A DNA stretch of 34,652 nt from JAZRYE01 sp045600585 (GCA_045600585.1 JAZRYE010000005.1:1-34652); one strand, 5' to 3'. Numbered from the stretch's first letter, positions 1 to 8,330 are shown. Numbers and translations: made by a program. Notes: a model not told the origin generated them from the sequence alone.

Positions 1-24
1 TTTTCTTGTGATAAAATAAGGCAT
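1..24 (-). CDS. 5' end of an unidentified gene leaving the window
   Basis: An ATG at 22-24 opens a frame reading MPYFITRK off the left edge. A near-perfect Shine-Dalgarno (TAAGGAGGTA) lies about 7 bases upstream, at 31-40 on this strand, which is the main reason to believe the start. Eight residues are not enough to assign a family. The terminator-like hairpins at 60-92 and 105-140 separate it from the SGNH hydrolase gene upstream. Confidence 0.5.
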
Positions 25-59
25 GTACAATACCTCCTTAGACAAGAATATTGTACCAA

Positions 60-92
60 AAGAGGCGAAATCTTATAAATTTGCCTCTTTTT
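60..92 (-). terminator. Bidirectional hairpin with T tails
   Basis: The arms AGAGGC(G)AAAT and ATTTGCCTCT pair with a one-base bulge around a short AT loop. A run of T flanks the stem on either strand: six T on the plus side and four on the minus side. It probably ends transcription coming from the SGNH/ABC operon before the edge gene. Confidence 0.55.
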
Positions 93-104
93 TGCATAAT
101 AAAA

Positions 105-140
105 GGACTGTGAATCACTTTATAGGTTTTTCAACAGCCC
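105..140 (-). terminator. Likely terminator of the SGNH hydrolase gene
   Basis: On the minus strand GGGCTGTTGA pairs with TTCACAGTCC (two wobbles and one mismatch) around a 16-base loop, followed by TTTTATTA. It begins about 10 bases after the stop codon of the SGNH gene. Confidence 0.5.
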
Positions 141-149
141 CATATTTGA

Positions 150-746
150 TTACTTTAAGTTTTGTTTAACAAATTCTACTACTTTATCTGCTAGCACTTC
201 ATAGCCATCTGATAAGTAATGAATACCATCTTCATATCTATTCTCTACTGGAACATTAAGCGAGACAGTAAATAAGTCATTAACTGGATAGCCATTTTCT
301 TTTGCGATTTGTTCAAAAGTTGCATTACGTGAAGCAATCTTTTTCATCCAACCTGGATGTGGTTTTTTATTACCTGGTTTATTAACACAAGTAATATTTC
401 CAATTGTAAATGTCTTTGTTAATGGAGCAATTTTATCAATAACTTTTCTTACTCTCTTTTCATTTGATTTATCGCCAATATGATATCCATGAAGACCATA
501 ATTGAATTGAATTAAATCATATTTGCTATTTTTAACAAAGTTAACAATCAAAAGTGTGTATAAAGGATTATCAATTGAATATGCTGTTGAGACATAGTCA
601 ACATAGCAAATTCCTTCTAATTTTTGTCTTACAAATCCTTGATAGTTGTTGGTAATAGAATCACCAATTAGTAATATACGTGGTAAATCATTTTTATCAG
701 CGTGATCACACCAAGAATAAATCCATTCAAATTCTTCTCTTTTCAT
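150..746 (-). CDS. SGNH/GDSL-type hydrolase, cytoplasmic
   Basis: The protein has 198 residues and no signal peptide. It carries the SGNH block I motif GDSITN near residues 28-33 (nucleophile Ser) and a C-terminal block V of the form DGIHYLSDGY, which supplies the catalytic Asp and His. The middle part, with FNYGLHGYH, fits the block III region. Such enzymes are esterases or deacetylases acting on acyl groups of sugars or lipids; the substrate cannot be read from sequence. The start is supported by AGAGG about 9 bases upstream. It lies 32 bases after the ABC permease gene and probably shares its operon, so it may process what that transporter imports. The fold assignment is firm; the substrate is unknown. 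Confidence 0.85.
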   Translation of the reverse strand: MKREEFEWIYSWCDHADKNDLPRILLIGDSITNNYQGFVRQKLEGICYVDYVSTAYSIDNPLYTLLIVNFVKNSKYDLIQFNYGLHGYHIGDKSNEKRVRKVIDKIAPLTKTFTIGNITCVNKPGNKKPHPGWMKKIASRNATFEQIAKENGYPVNDLFTVSLNVPVENRYEDGIHYLSDGYEVLADKVVEFVKQNLK

Positions 747-778
747 TTATATAAACCTCTAAATATAAATTTAGTTTA

Positions 779-1546
779 CTAGATATTATGTGTTTTGATA
801 ATCTTCTTTTCAATAAAGTACAAAATTAAAGAGAAAATACCGACTAAAACAATAGCAATTAATGAATAAGCAAATATTGGAATTAAATTGGTTGGATCAC
901 TCTTTTGGCAAGAAGCGATGATACTACCAATTCCTTCACTTGTGCTTCCAGAAATTACTTCAGACATTATTTCAATCTTAAAAGATAACGAGAAAGAAGA
1001 AACAATACCAACAAAGATATATGGAGTGATGTTTGGCAAATAGATTTTTGTGATTCTTTGAATCCATGATGCCCCATCAACTAATGATGCATCTTTTAAA
1101 AATGAATCAACGTTTTCAAAGCCACGAACTATTGCTTCATAAATAATTGGTAAGCTAATTAGTTGAACCATTAAGATAGGTGCATTTTTAGAACCAACTA
1201 AAACAAGAAACAAAAATACTAATGAGGCAGTTGGAATAGATTTTAATACTGAAAAGAAAGGACTAAGAATCTTTTTAATAAATGAAACATTACCAGCAAT
1301 AGTGCCTAGAATCATCGCTAAAACAAACGATAAGGCAAAGCCAATGACTGTTTTGATAAATGTTTGCCACATACATTTATATGTATATGACTTGCCTAAT
1401 AACCTAAATGTTTCTTTTAAAGTTACTATTGGATCAGGAAAGATCATGCTGTTATTAGAGATTGATGAAGAGATAATAACCCAACCAATAATAATTACAG
1501 CAATACCAATAGTAGTTAATAAGAGATTTTTAAGCGATGATTTCAT
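779..1546 (-). CDS. ABC transporter permease (SsuC/TauC/ThiX-like)
   Basis: This is a membrane protein of about 255 residues with five to six hydrophobic segments. The cytoplasmic loop around residues 150-165 (FLKDASLVDGASWIQRI) is the EAA motif that binds the ATPase in binding-protein-dependent permeases of the sulfonate/nitrate/thiamine-precursor class. I place the start at the ATG at 1544-1546, because AGGTGA sits 8 bases upstream of it; a GTG at 1558 lies inside that site. It overlaps the 3' end of the binding-protein gene by 17 bases, which implies translational coupling. No ATPase gene is adjacent, so the energising subunit must be encoded elsewhere. The substrate is undetermined; sulfonates, pyrimidine precursors or similar small molecules are typical of the class. 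Confidence 0.85.
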   Translation of the reverse strand: MKSSLKNLLLTTIGIAVIIIGWVIISSSISNNSMIFPDPIVTLKETFRLLGKSYTYKCMWQTFIKTVIGFALSFVLAMILGTIAGNVSFIKKILSPFFSVLKSIPTASLVFLFLVLVGSKNAPILMVQLISLPIIYEAIVRGFENVDSFLKDASLVDGASWIQRITKIYLPNITPYIFVGIVSSFSLSFKIEIMSEVISGSTSEGIGSIIASCQKSDPTNLIPIFAYSLIAIVLVGIFSLILYFIEKKIIKTHNI

Positions 1547-2486
1547 CCGTGATTTCACCTAATCCAAAGATACTAATAAAGTTATTAATATCATCTTTAT
1601 TATTGCTGGCTTTTTTAAAGCCGAGTCCTAAACTATTGCTACTAGCTAATGTAGCTTTCATTGCCGCAGGAGCAATACCATATTTTGTTTTAACTGCATC
1701 TTCATCAAATTTACCTAAAGTAGAAGTAACAACATCAGGAGTTGTTGTAGCAGCTTCGATATCTTCTTTTAAAGAGTCTAAATAAGATTCATAGTCAGCT
1801 TTTGTATTGTTTTTAACAAATGCAGATGCTTGAACTAATGATTTATCGCCTGATTTTTCTTTATATTTCTCTTGGATGTTTGCATATACACCACTTTTAC
1901 CATATGTTGGGGCATTTTTATTGTTTAATGTCGCAAATAAGACAGGTTGAGCAACGAAAACGTAATCTACATCACTTCCAGTAGAAACGTTCTTGCCAGA
2001 GGCTAAACAACCAGCAGCATCGCTAACAGCGGTGACATATTCTATAGAAGAATCTAAAGCATCACCATAAATGTAATGAAATAAAAGGTCAGGAGTTTGA
2101 TTTTTACCGAATAAAACAATCTTATCGCCTTCATTCATTACCCCATCATTATCATGACCAGTTGAAGCAATAAAGAAGTTACCAAATGTAATCGTGCTAT
2201 GAATTTTGAAAGGCGCTCCATTATTAATTGCTCTAATGCCAGAAGTTGTATCAATAACAACAATGTCATAAGGGGAAGATTCATTCATAAAAGAAACAAT
2301 GTTTGAAGGAACACTATTTGTTTCAAAGTTTTTATCTTCAAAATGATTATAGAAAGCAACTGCAGGAGCACCAGTTGGACAAATAACTTTTGCTTCTACT
2401 TTTTCTCCCTCATTGCTATTTTCTTTTTTGCCACATGAAGTAGCTAATAATGTAACTGCTAATAATGTTAATATTTTATTTTTCAT
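1530..2486 (-). CDS. ABC transporter substrate-binding lipoprotein (NMT1/THI5-SsuA-like)
   Basis: The protein has about 318 residues. Residues 1-18 are a lipoprotein signal ending LLATSC, with the lipidated Cys at about 18. The mature start, with a segment CPTGAPAVAFYNHF, resembles periplasmic-binding type II proteins of the SsuA/THI5 group, whose N-terminus commonly reads PDGAPALA or similar. The ATG at 2484-2486 is chosen because AGAGGT lies 8 bases upstream; a GTG three codons earlier overlaps that site. It is the first gene of the operon with the permease. A TATAAT -10 box (2509-2514) lies just upstream with no good -35, and a Crp-type palindrome is centred about 42 bases before the expected start of transcription, as for an activator-dependent promoter. 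Confidence 0.85.
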   Translation of the reverse strand: MKNKILTLLAVTLLATSCGKKENSNEGEKVEAKVICPTGAPAVAFYNHFEDKNFETNSVPSNIVSFMNESSPYDIVVIDTTSGIRAINNGAPFKIHSTITFGNFFIASTGHDNDGVMNEGDKIVLFGKNQTPDLLFHYIYGDALDSSIEYVTAVSDAAGCLASGKNVSTGSDVDYVFVAQPVLFATLNNKNAPTYGKSGVYANIQEKYKEKSGDKSLVQASAFVKNNTKADYESYLDSLKEDIEAATTTPDVVTSTLGKFDEDAVKTKYGIAPAAMKATLASSNSLGLGFKKASNNKDDINNFISIFGLGEITDEIIA

Positions 2487-2504
2487 AAGCAACACCTCTT
2501 ACAA

Positions 2505-2533
2505 TTGTATTATACAAATAATATTGTTATCAT
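2505..2533 (+). promoter_or_regulatory. Sigma-A-like promoter of the Crp-family gene
   Basis: TTGTAT (2505-2510) and TATCAT (2528-2533) are separated by 17 bases. The predicted transcription start, near 2540, falls inside the palindrome at 2537-2552, and the ATG at 2555 follows almost at once. The mRNA would therefore be leaderless or nearly so; no Shine-Dalgarno is visible. Confidence 0.5.
2509..2514 (-). promoter_or_regulatory. -10 box of the ABC/SGNH operon
   Basis: A perfect TATAAT on the minus strand. The position 17 bases upstream reads AGTAAT, a poor -35, so this promoter probably needs an activator. The expected transcription start is near 2502. Confidence 0.5.
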
Positions 2534-2536
2534 TAC

Positions 2537-2552
2537 TGTGATTTGAATCACA
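2537..2552. promoter_or_regulatory. Crp-type operator TGTGATTTGAATCACA
   Basis: A 16-bp perfect TGTGA-N6-TCACA inverted repeat, identical in its half-sites to the classical CRP/ArcR consensus. It sits between two divergent genes. It covers the predicted start site of the regulator gene (autorepression expected). It is centred about 42 bp upstream of the start site of the ABC operon, the class II activator position. Confidence 0.75.
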
Positions 2553-2554
2553 CT

Positions 2555-3130
2555 ATGAGAGATTTTATTAAATACATCAATATTCAAAACATGGATATAA
2601 AAACTTATCAAAAAGATAAGTATATTTGCTATGAAAACGATTTATGTAAAAAGGTATATCTTGTCCTATCAGGTCACATTAGAATTATTTCCACTACATC
2701 TAATGGACAAGAGATTGTCTATAAAGATTTATATGCAAATGATTTATTTGGACATAACTTATTGTTCTCTAATAATCCATATTATCGAGGCGATGTAATT
2801 TGTATGGAAGATAGCAAATTAATAGAATTTGATAAAGATACATTTTTACTAACTCTATCAACCAATAAAGAATTTCTAAAAGAATTTCTTAATTATCAAT
2901 CAGAAGACAGCAAGAAATTGAATCAAACGATTAAGGTATTATCTATTCCTTCTTGTGAAGAAAAACTTCTATATTTATTACAAACAAATAACGGGACTAT
3001 AAGAATCAAATCAATTACCGATTTAGCAAAAAGACTTAATATCACTAGAGAAGCAACATCAAGAACAGTTCATCATTTAATAAAAACGAATAAGATTACC
3101 TATCTTGAAAATATCATTAAGTTAAAATAA
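2555..3130 (+). CDS. Crp/Fnr-family transcriptional regulator
   Basis: The protein has about 191 residues. Residues 10-110 form a cyclic-nucleotide-binding-like beta-barrel (segments YLVLSGHIRI and NDLFGHNLLF), and the C-terminal part is a Crp winged helix-turn-helix with recognition helix ITREATSRTVHHL. The R-E-x-x-x-R spacing there matches the residues with which E. coli CRP contacts TGTGA, in agreement with the operator directly upstream. The N-terminus lacks the Cys cluster of FNR. Nothing shows that it binds cAMP, so the effector is unknown. I take the ATG at 2555 as the start; a TTG four codons earlier lies within the operator. It is divergent from the ABC/SGNH operon, which it probably controls. 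Confidence 0.85.
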   Translation: MRDFIKYINIQNMDIKTYQKDKYICYENDLCKKVYLVLSGHIRIISTTSNGQEIVYKDLYANDLFGHNLLFSNNPYYRGDVICMEDSKLIEFDKDTFLLTLSTNKEFLKEFLNYQSEDSKKLNQTIKVLSIPSCEEKLLYLLQTNNGTIRIKSITDLAKRLNITREATSRTVHHLIKTNKITYLENIIKLK

Positions 3131-3151
3131 AAAGCCGATCACTCGGCTTTT
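3130..3151. terminator. Bidirectional terminator between convergent genes
   Basis: AAAAGCCGA and TCGGCTTTT form a perfect 9-bp stem around TCAC. It serves the Crp gene (plus) and the DUF4432 gene (minus), which converge here. Confidence 0.85.
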
Positions 3152-3154
3152 AAA

Positions 3155-4051
3155 TTATTTAAAAGAAATTTCAATTTTATAATCTTTCTTTTCTTGTGGT
3201 TTAAGTGTTCTCATCTTGAATTCATCGAATCTTGTTAATGAAGGTTCAATTCCTAAAGCATAATCGCCACTAATCATTGATTTCCATTCAAGAGTAATTG
3301 GGAAATCTTCTAAAGAATATTTCATTTCAATAATAGTTTCTAATTTCTTGTTCTCTAATCTCACATGTCCTTCTTTAAGATAATGATAATAAACGTGTTC
3401 AGTATAATTATCTTTTGGAGCGTTGATATTAAATCTATCATCAAAGTTATCTTTAGATATCTCTGTTAACGGAATTGATTTATCAGCATTCATTTCAATA
3501 GATAATTCTTCATCTAAAAATGGATATCCATAATTTGTGTGATATAAAAGTACATAATCAACATTATCGTATCCTAAATTAATAACTTCATCGTTAATTA
3601 ATATGGAATGAGAAGTAACGATGTAATTTCTAATTAATTTTAGATTTTTACCAAATAATGCAGTGTCGGAAATAGTTCCCGAAATTATTACTTGATCATC
3701 TTCTTCTTTGATAAAAACATTATCTGCTTTTTTATAATGTAAACTTCCATGAATAGGTGCATCTTTCACGCAGCCACTAACATTATCCATGCCACATGTA
3801 TAAAGAAATCCACCTTCGAAGTTTTGAGCAAAAGAACTTCTATTAGAATTAAGTCCATTCTTGGATAAGAAAGAAATATTGTTACCTTTATATTTAACCC
3901 AAGAAATATCTAGGGCATTACTTTTATTAAAGAATACTTCTAATTGATTTACATTAACTAAAATACCTTCAATGCCTTTTTCTTTTCCGGCATTAAATTT
4001 AACTTCATAAGCAGAAACTAATTGTTTAGGATTTGAAACTTTTCTATTCAT
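3155..4051 (-). CDS. DUF4432 family protein (aldose 1-epimerase-like fold)
   Basis: The protein has 298 residues, no signal peptide and a beta-rich composition. Landmarks of the DUF4432/galactose-mutarotase superfamily are PIHGSLHY (about residues 93-100), YHTNYGYPFLDE (about 170-181) and a C-terminal MISGDYALGIEPSLT. The family binds sugars or sugar acids, and most members have no proven reaction; a mutarotase or sugar-isomerase-like role is inference. AAGGA lies upstream of the ATG. It has its own terminator (3130-3151) and stands apart from the hydrogenase operon, whose terminator lies upstream of it. Confidence 0.75.
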   Translation of the reverse strand: MNRKVSNPKQLVSAYEVKFNAGKEKGIEGILVNVNQLEVFFNKSNALDISWVKYKGNNISFLSKNGLNSNRSSFAQNFEGGFLYTCGMDNVSGCVKDAPIHGSLHYKKADNVFIKEEDDQVIISGTISDTALFGKNLKLIRNYIVTSHSILINDEVINLGYDNVDYVLLYHTNYGYPFLDEELSIEMNADKSIPLTEISKDNFDDRFNINAPKDNYTEHVYYHYLKEGHVRLENKKLETIIEMKYSLEDFPITLEWKSMISGDYALGIEPSLTRFDEFKMRTLKPQEKKDYKIEISFK

Positions 4052-4104
4052 AATATATATCCTTATTATATATATAATATTCTTTCACATTCCTAGACAA
4101 AATA

Positions 4105-4132
4105 AAACCCGTTAGATTTCTCTAGCGGGTTT
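4105..4132 (-). terminator. Terminator of the hydCBA operon
   Basis: On the minus strand AAACCCGCTAGA pairs with TCTAACGGGTTT (one G-T wobble) around a 4-base loop, followed by TTTTATTTTG. It lies about 20 bases after the hydA stop. Confidence 0.85.
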
Positions 4133-4151
4133 ATTTAGTTAGTCAGTTAGA

Positions 4152-5924
4152 TTATTTTAAACCATGACCTCTGTCATTATATGTTGTGTGGAGAAGTTCA
4201 TGAGCTTTATGAGAGCCTGGTTTTCCGAGGTATTCGTCATATAAAGCTTTAACTTGAGCGTTTTCATGAGAACGTCTGACAGTTTGTCTTTCATCTTCAC
4301 TATATAATGCAGCAGCACGTTTTGCGACATATGTATCTTCAATGTCGATTGATTCATTAGGAAGCATGCAGCCTCTGACGTATGGTTGGCCACCACCATT
4401 GATACATCCACCTGGGCAACCCATGATTTCAATGAATGTATATGGAGATTTACCTGCTCTAATTTGGTCTAATAAGACTTTAGCGCATTTCATAGATGAA
4501 GCAACAGCGACTTTGACATCCATACCTGCGATATTGAATGATGCTTCTTTAACACCATCAAGACCACGAACTGGTTCACATTTTAATAATGCATCAGCAT
4601 TTTCACCTGTTAACCAGAAGTAAGCTGTTCTTAAAGCTGCTTCCATAACACCACCAGTTGCACCGAAGATGACGCCAGCACCAGTGTATTCACCCATGAT
4701 GTCTTGATCAAATTCAGAATCTGGTAATCTATTGAATTCAATACCAGCACGTCTAATATATGTTGCGAGTTCTCTTGTTGTTAAGACTGCATCAACATCA
4801 GCTAAACCGTTAACTGCACGGTTTTCTGGTCTTTCTTTTTCAAATTTCTTTGCTGTACATGGCATGATAGAAACGACGAAGATATCTTCTGGTTTAATAC
4901 CATTCTTTTCAGCGAAGTAAGATTTGATAACTGCGCCTTCCATTTCATGTGGAGATTTGCAGCTTGATAAGTGACCTAAACAGTCACCATAGAATTGTTC
5001 AGCGAAGTTGACCCAACCTGGTGAACAAGAAGTGATCATTGGTAATTGACCTTTATTCTTGATTCTTTCGAGTAATTCGTTTGCTTCTTCCCAAATTGTT
5101 AAGTCAGCAGCGAAGTTTGTGTCATAGACACGATAGAATCCTAAACGTTTTAAAGCAGAAACCATTTTGCCAGTAACTGGAGTACCAACAGGCATACCGA
5201 ATTCTTCGCCTAATGCAGCTCTAACTGCTGGAGCTGTTTGTACGATAACGTATTTGCCAGCTTTGAATGCTTCATCAACTTTAGCGATTTCGCCTTTTTC
5301 CATTAATGCACCTGTAGGGCAAACGCTAACGCATTGTCCACATTGTAAACAAGGAACATTGTTGAATGATTTGTTATAAGCAGGTCCAACGATTGTTTTG
5401 AAACCTCTGTTTTCAAATCCTAAAATGCCAATACCTTGTGCAGATTTACATTGTTCAATACAACGTCCACATAAGATACATTTACTTGTATCTCTAATAA
5501 TTGCTGGAGATAAATCATCATATGTTGCAGGTGTTTTTGAACCTTTGAACATACCTTCTCTAGCGCCAACTAATTGAGCAACTCTTAAGAGTTCACAATT
5601 TTGATTTTTACGGCAAGATTGGCAATCTTGGTTGTGGTTAGAGAGAAGTAATTCTACAGAAACTCTTCTAGCATCTGTTGCTTTTTGAGAGTTAATAGAA
5701 ATTTCCATGCCTTCGTTAACTGGGTAAACGCAAGAAGCAACTAAGCCTCTAGCACCTTTAACTTCAACAAGGCAGACACGGCAAGATGCTTTAGAACATT
5801 TGCCATGATTGAAACTACATAATGATGGGATTGTATAACCACATTGTTTTGCAGCTTCTAAGACAGTTAAGGATGAATCTACTTGGTATTCGATTCCATC
5901 AATTTTGATATTTACTAATGCCAT
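4152..5924 (-). CDS. hydA: [FeFe]-hydrogenase catalytic subunit HydA
   Basis: The protein has 590 residues. An N-terminal plant-type 2Fe-2S domain (about 1-78) is followed by the HxxxCxxCxxxxxC 4Fe-4S motif (HNQDCQSCRKNQNC, about 96-109) and two 4Fe-4S clusters (CILCGRC and CLQCGQC, about 148-207). The catalytic domain follows, with H-cluster motifs TSCSPGW (298-304), MPCTAKKFE (about 356) and MGCPGGCINGGGQP (about 500-513). The small-subunit-like tail (about 520-585) is fused. It should reduce protons or oxidise H2 in the cytoplasm, together with HydB and HydC. The first L-motif has Ser at 301 where many relatives have a second Cys. GAAAGGGG precedes the ATG, 17 bases after hydB. It lacks the extra C-terminal 2Fe-2S domain of Thermotoga HydA. 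No maturases are in the window. Confidence 0.95.
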   Translation of the reverse strand: MALVNIKIDGIEYQVDSSLTVLEAAKQCGYTIPSLCSFNHGKCSKASCRVCLVEVKGARGLVASCVYPVNEGMEISINSQKATDARRVSVELLLSNHNQDCQSCRKNQNCELLRVAQLVGAREGMFKGSKTPATYDDLSPAIIRDTSKCILCGRCIEQCKSAQGIGILGFENRGFKTIVGPAYNKSFNNVPCLQCGQCVSVCPTGALMEKGEIAKVDEAFKAGKYVIVQTAPAVRAALGEEFGMPVGTPVTGKMVSALKRLGFYRVYDTNFAADLTIWEEANELLERIKNKGQLPMITSCSPGWVNFAEQFYGDCLGHLSSCKSPHEMEGAVIKSYFAEKNGIKPEDIFVVSIMPCTAKKFEKERPENRAVNGLADVDAVLTTRELATYIRRAGIEFNRLPDSEFDQDIMGEYTGAGVIFGATGGVMEAALRTAYFWLTGENADALLKCEPVRGLDGVKEASFNIAGMDVKVAVASSMKCAKVLLDQIRAGKSPYTFIEIMGCPGGCINGGGQPYVRGCMLPNESIDIEDTYVAKRAAALYSEDERQTVRRSHENAQVKALYDEYLGKPGSHKAHELLHTTYNDRGHGLK

Positions 5925-5941
5925 AACGATTATCCCCTTTC

Positions 5942-7813
5942 TTATTTCTTATAGATTGCGTGGAATGGACATGCAGATTCACAAGTACCACATCTTACGC
6001 ACTTAGTTGTATCAATCTTATATGTTTCTTTACCAGGAACACCTGTGATACAGCTGACTGGACAGTTTCTAGCACACTTAGAACATTTCTTACAGAGATC
6101 TGGATTGACATGGTAAGAAATTAAGTTCTTACAAACGTGAGCTGGACATGTTTTGTCAACGATGTGAGCGATATATTCATCTCTGAAGTTCTTTAATGTA
6201 GAGATGATTGGGTTAGCAGCTGTTTGACCTAAAGCACATAATGAGCCATTCTTTGTAACTGCTGCTAATTCTTCTAATCTATCAAGATCAGATAATTCGC
6301 CTTCACCATTTGTAATCTTATTTAAGATTTCGAGAATTCTCTTTGTACCGATACGGCATGGAGTACATTTACCACATGATTCATCGCAAATGAATTCCAT
6401 ATAGAATTTAGCGACGTCAACCATACAGTTGTCTTCATCCATTACGATAGCACCGCCAGAGCCCATCATTGAGCCGAGAGCAACTAAGTTATCGAAATCA
6501 ATTGGAGTATCTAAGTATTGTTCTGTTAAGCAACCACCAGAAGGACCACCTGTTTGGATAGCCTTGAATTTCTTGTTGCCTGGGATACCGCCAGCGATAT
6601 CATAAACAAGTTCTCTAACTGTTGTACCCATTGGGATTTCAACAAGGCCGACATTATTGACTTTACCGCCTAAAGCGAAGACCTTAGTACCTTTTGATTT
6701 TTCAGTACCATATTTTGTAAATGCTTCAACGCCTTCTCTAATAATGTATGGAACACATGCGAGAGTTTCAACGTTGTTAACAATTGTTGGCTTGCCCCAT
6801 AAACCTTTAACAGCTGGGAATGGAGGTCTTGGACGAGGCATACCACGTTGACCTTCAATAGAGTTAAGAAGAGCTGTTTCTTCACCACAGACGAATGCAC
6901 CAGCACCAAGTCTTAAGTGAACGTCGAATGAGAAGCCAGTTCCTAAGATGTTTTCGCCTAATAAACCAAGTTCATGAGCTTGTTTAATAGCGATATTTAA
7001 TCTGTTAACAGCGATTGGATATTCAGCACGGACATAGAAGTAACCTTGCTTAGCACCAATTGCGTAACCAGCAATCATCATACCTTCGATAACTGATAAT
7101 GGGTTACCTTCGAGGATGGAACGATCCATGAATGCACCTGGGTCACCTTCGTCACCATTACAAACGACATATTTTTCATCGCTTTCTTGGTTGTATGCGA
7201 ATTGCCATTTTCTACCAGTAGGGAAGCCACCGCCACCTCTACCTCTTAAGCCAGATTCAAGAATCATGTTGATGACTTCTTGACGGTCCATATGTAATGC
7301 TTTGTTTAAAGCTTGGAATGAACCATAGCCAATTGCTTCATTTATATCTTCTGGGTTAATAACAGAACAACCATATAAAGCAATTCTCTTTTGTTTTTTA
7401 TAGAAGTTAATGTCTTCCATTTTTGCGATCTTTTCATTTGTAATTGGATCGACATATAACAAGTCTTCAACAATACCTTTATTGATGAAATCTTGTTCTA
7501 CGATTTTTTCAACATCAGAGACTTTAACTTTACGGTATAAAGTATCTTCTGGATAGACTTTAACGAAAGGTCCTTGTGAACAGAAACCGAAACAGCCAAC
7601 CATGTTAACTGAGATTTCTTTGTCTAAGCCCTTTTCTTTTAAAACTTCTTCAAATTTTTCTTTGATAACTGTGGAATCAGAAGATAAACATCCTGTACCA
7701 CCGCAGATAACGATAGCTCTCTTACCATCTTGGGAATTGAACTTGTCATCTAATTGTTTTTTGAAAGCTGCATGAGCAACCATCAACATTTCTGGATCAG
7801 TTACTTTTTTCAT
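5942..7813 (-). CDS. hydB: NADH-binding/flavoprotein hydrogenase subunit HydB (NuoF-like)
   Basis: The protein has 623 residues. Residues about 30-115 form a thioredoxin-like 2Fe-2S domain (CGGTGC ... VGCFGFC). The NuoF core follows, with the NADH/FMN glycine-rich loop GLRGRGGGGFPTG (about 190), CNGDEGDPGAFMDR (about 220) and an SLBB region, and then the 4Fe-4S site ESCGKCTPCRIGT (about 480). The C-terminus carries two ferredoxin-type 4Fe-4S motifs (CKKCSKCARNCP and CVRCGTCESACP). This is the usual layout of the beta subunit of trimeric NAD-dependent, often electron-bifurcating, HydABC complexes: it takes electrons from NADH and passes them through FMN to HydA. Whether this complex bifurcates cannot be read from sequence. 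Its ATG overlaps the hydC stop (TAATG), which implies coupled translation. Confidence 0.95.
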   Translation of the reverse strand: MKKVTDPEMLMVAHAAFKKQLDDKFNSQDGKRAIVICGGTGCLSSDSTVIKEKFEEVLKEKGLDKEISVNMVGCFGFCSQGPFVKVYPEDTLYRKVKVSDVEKIVEQDFINKGIVEDLLYVDPITNEKIAKMEDINFYKKQKRIALYGCSVINPEDINEAIGYGSFQALNKALHMDRQEVINMILESGLRGRGGGGFPTGRKWQFAYNQESDEKYVVCNGDEGDPGAFMDRSILEGNPLSVIEGMMIAGYAIGAKQGYFYVRAEYPIAVNRLNIAIKQAHELGLLGENILGTGFSFDVHLRLGAGAFVCGEETALLNSIEGQRGMPRPRPPFPAVKGLWGKPTIVNNVETLACVPYIIREGVEAFTKYGTEKSKGTKVFALGGKVNNVGLVEIPMGTTVRELVYDIAGGIPGNKKFKAIQTGGPSGGCLTEQYLDTPIDFDNLVALGSMMGSGGAIVMDEDNCMVDVAKFYMEFICDESCGKCTPCRIGTKRILEILNKITNGEGELSDLDRLEELAAVTKNGSLCALGQTAANPIISTLKNFRDEYIAHIVDKTCPAHVCKNLISYHVNPDLCKKCSKCARNCPVSCITGVPGKETYKIDTTKCVRCGTCESACPFHAIYKK

Positions 7814-8298
7814 TATTTTTCAGCCTCCATTTTTTCACAATCCTTGAGGATCTTTTCGACGTCATCAACTCTAACTTGTGGATAAACTTTGTCGTTTACT
7901 CTAACAGCAGGTGCTAATGCACAAGCACCGATACATCTAAGAGCATCGATTGTGTACATTCCATCTTTTGTTGTTTGTCCAGGTTGAATACCGAGGACTT
8001 GGCAGAATTTATCGATGACTTGTTGTGAATTCTTAACATAACAAGCTGTACCTAAACAGACACCAATGATGTATTTTCCTTTAGGTTCTAATGAGAAGAA
8101 ACTGTAGAATGTGACAACGCCATAGATTTCTGCGACGCTGATGCCAGTTTCTTCACTGATTAATTCTTGTGCTTCTTGTGGGATATATCCAAATTTTGTT
8201 TGGACAGCAGAGAGAATCATCATTAAAGGAGTTGGTTCATCAATAAATTGAGCAATGATTTGCTTAATTTCTTTAATTGCATGTTCTTGTAGTCTCAT
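7813..8298 (-). CDS. hydC: Hydrogenase subunit HydC (NuoE-like 2Fe-2S protein)
   Basis: The protein has 161 residues: an N-terminal helical bundle (about 1-75) and a thioredoxin-like 2Fe-2S domain. The four Cys ligands are the CLGTAC pair (about 93-98) and the CIGAC pair (about 134-138). ETGISVAEIYGVVTFYSFF is the NuoE signature. It is the first gene of hydCBA and transfers electrons between HydB and HydA. GAAGGGAG lies 6-7 bases before the ATG, and a perfect TATAAT -10 box is at 8331-8336. Confidence 0.93.
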   Translation of the reverse strand: MRLQEHAIKEIKQIIAQFIDEPTPLMMILSAVQTKFGYIPQEAQELISEETGISVAEIYGVVTFYSFFSLEPKGKYIIGVCLGTACYVKNSQQVIDKFCQVLGIQPGQTTKDGMYTIDALRCIGACALAPAVRVNDKVYPQVRVDDVEKILKDCEKMEAEK

Positions 8299-8330
8299 AA
8301 AGACTCCCTTCGTAAATTTAATACTTGATA

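Noticed and set aside
1302..1562. Plus-strand open frame opposite the ABC permease
   Set aside because: It is the antisense of a well-supported membrane protein gene, with low-complexity composition and no family resemblance. The same holds for the other plus-strand frames opposite hydA, hydB, the fibre genes and the purine permease.
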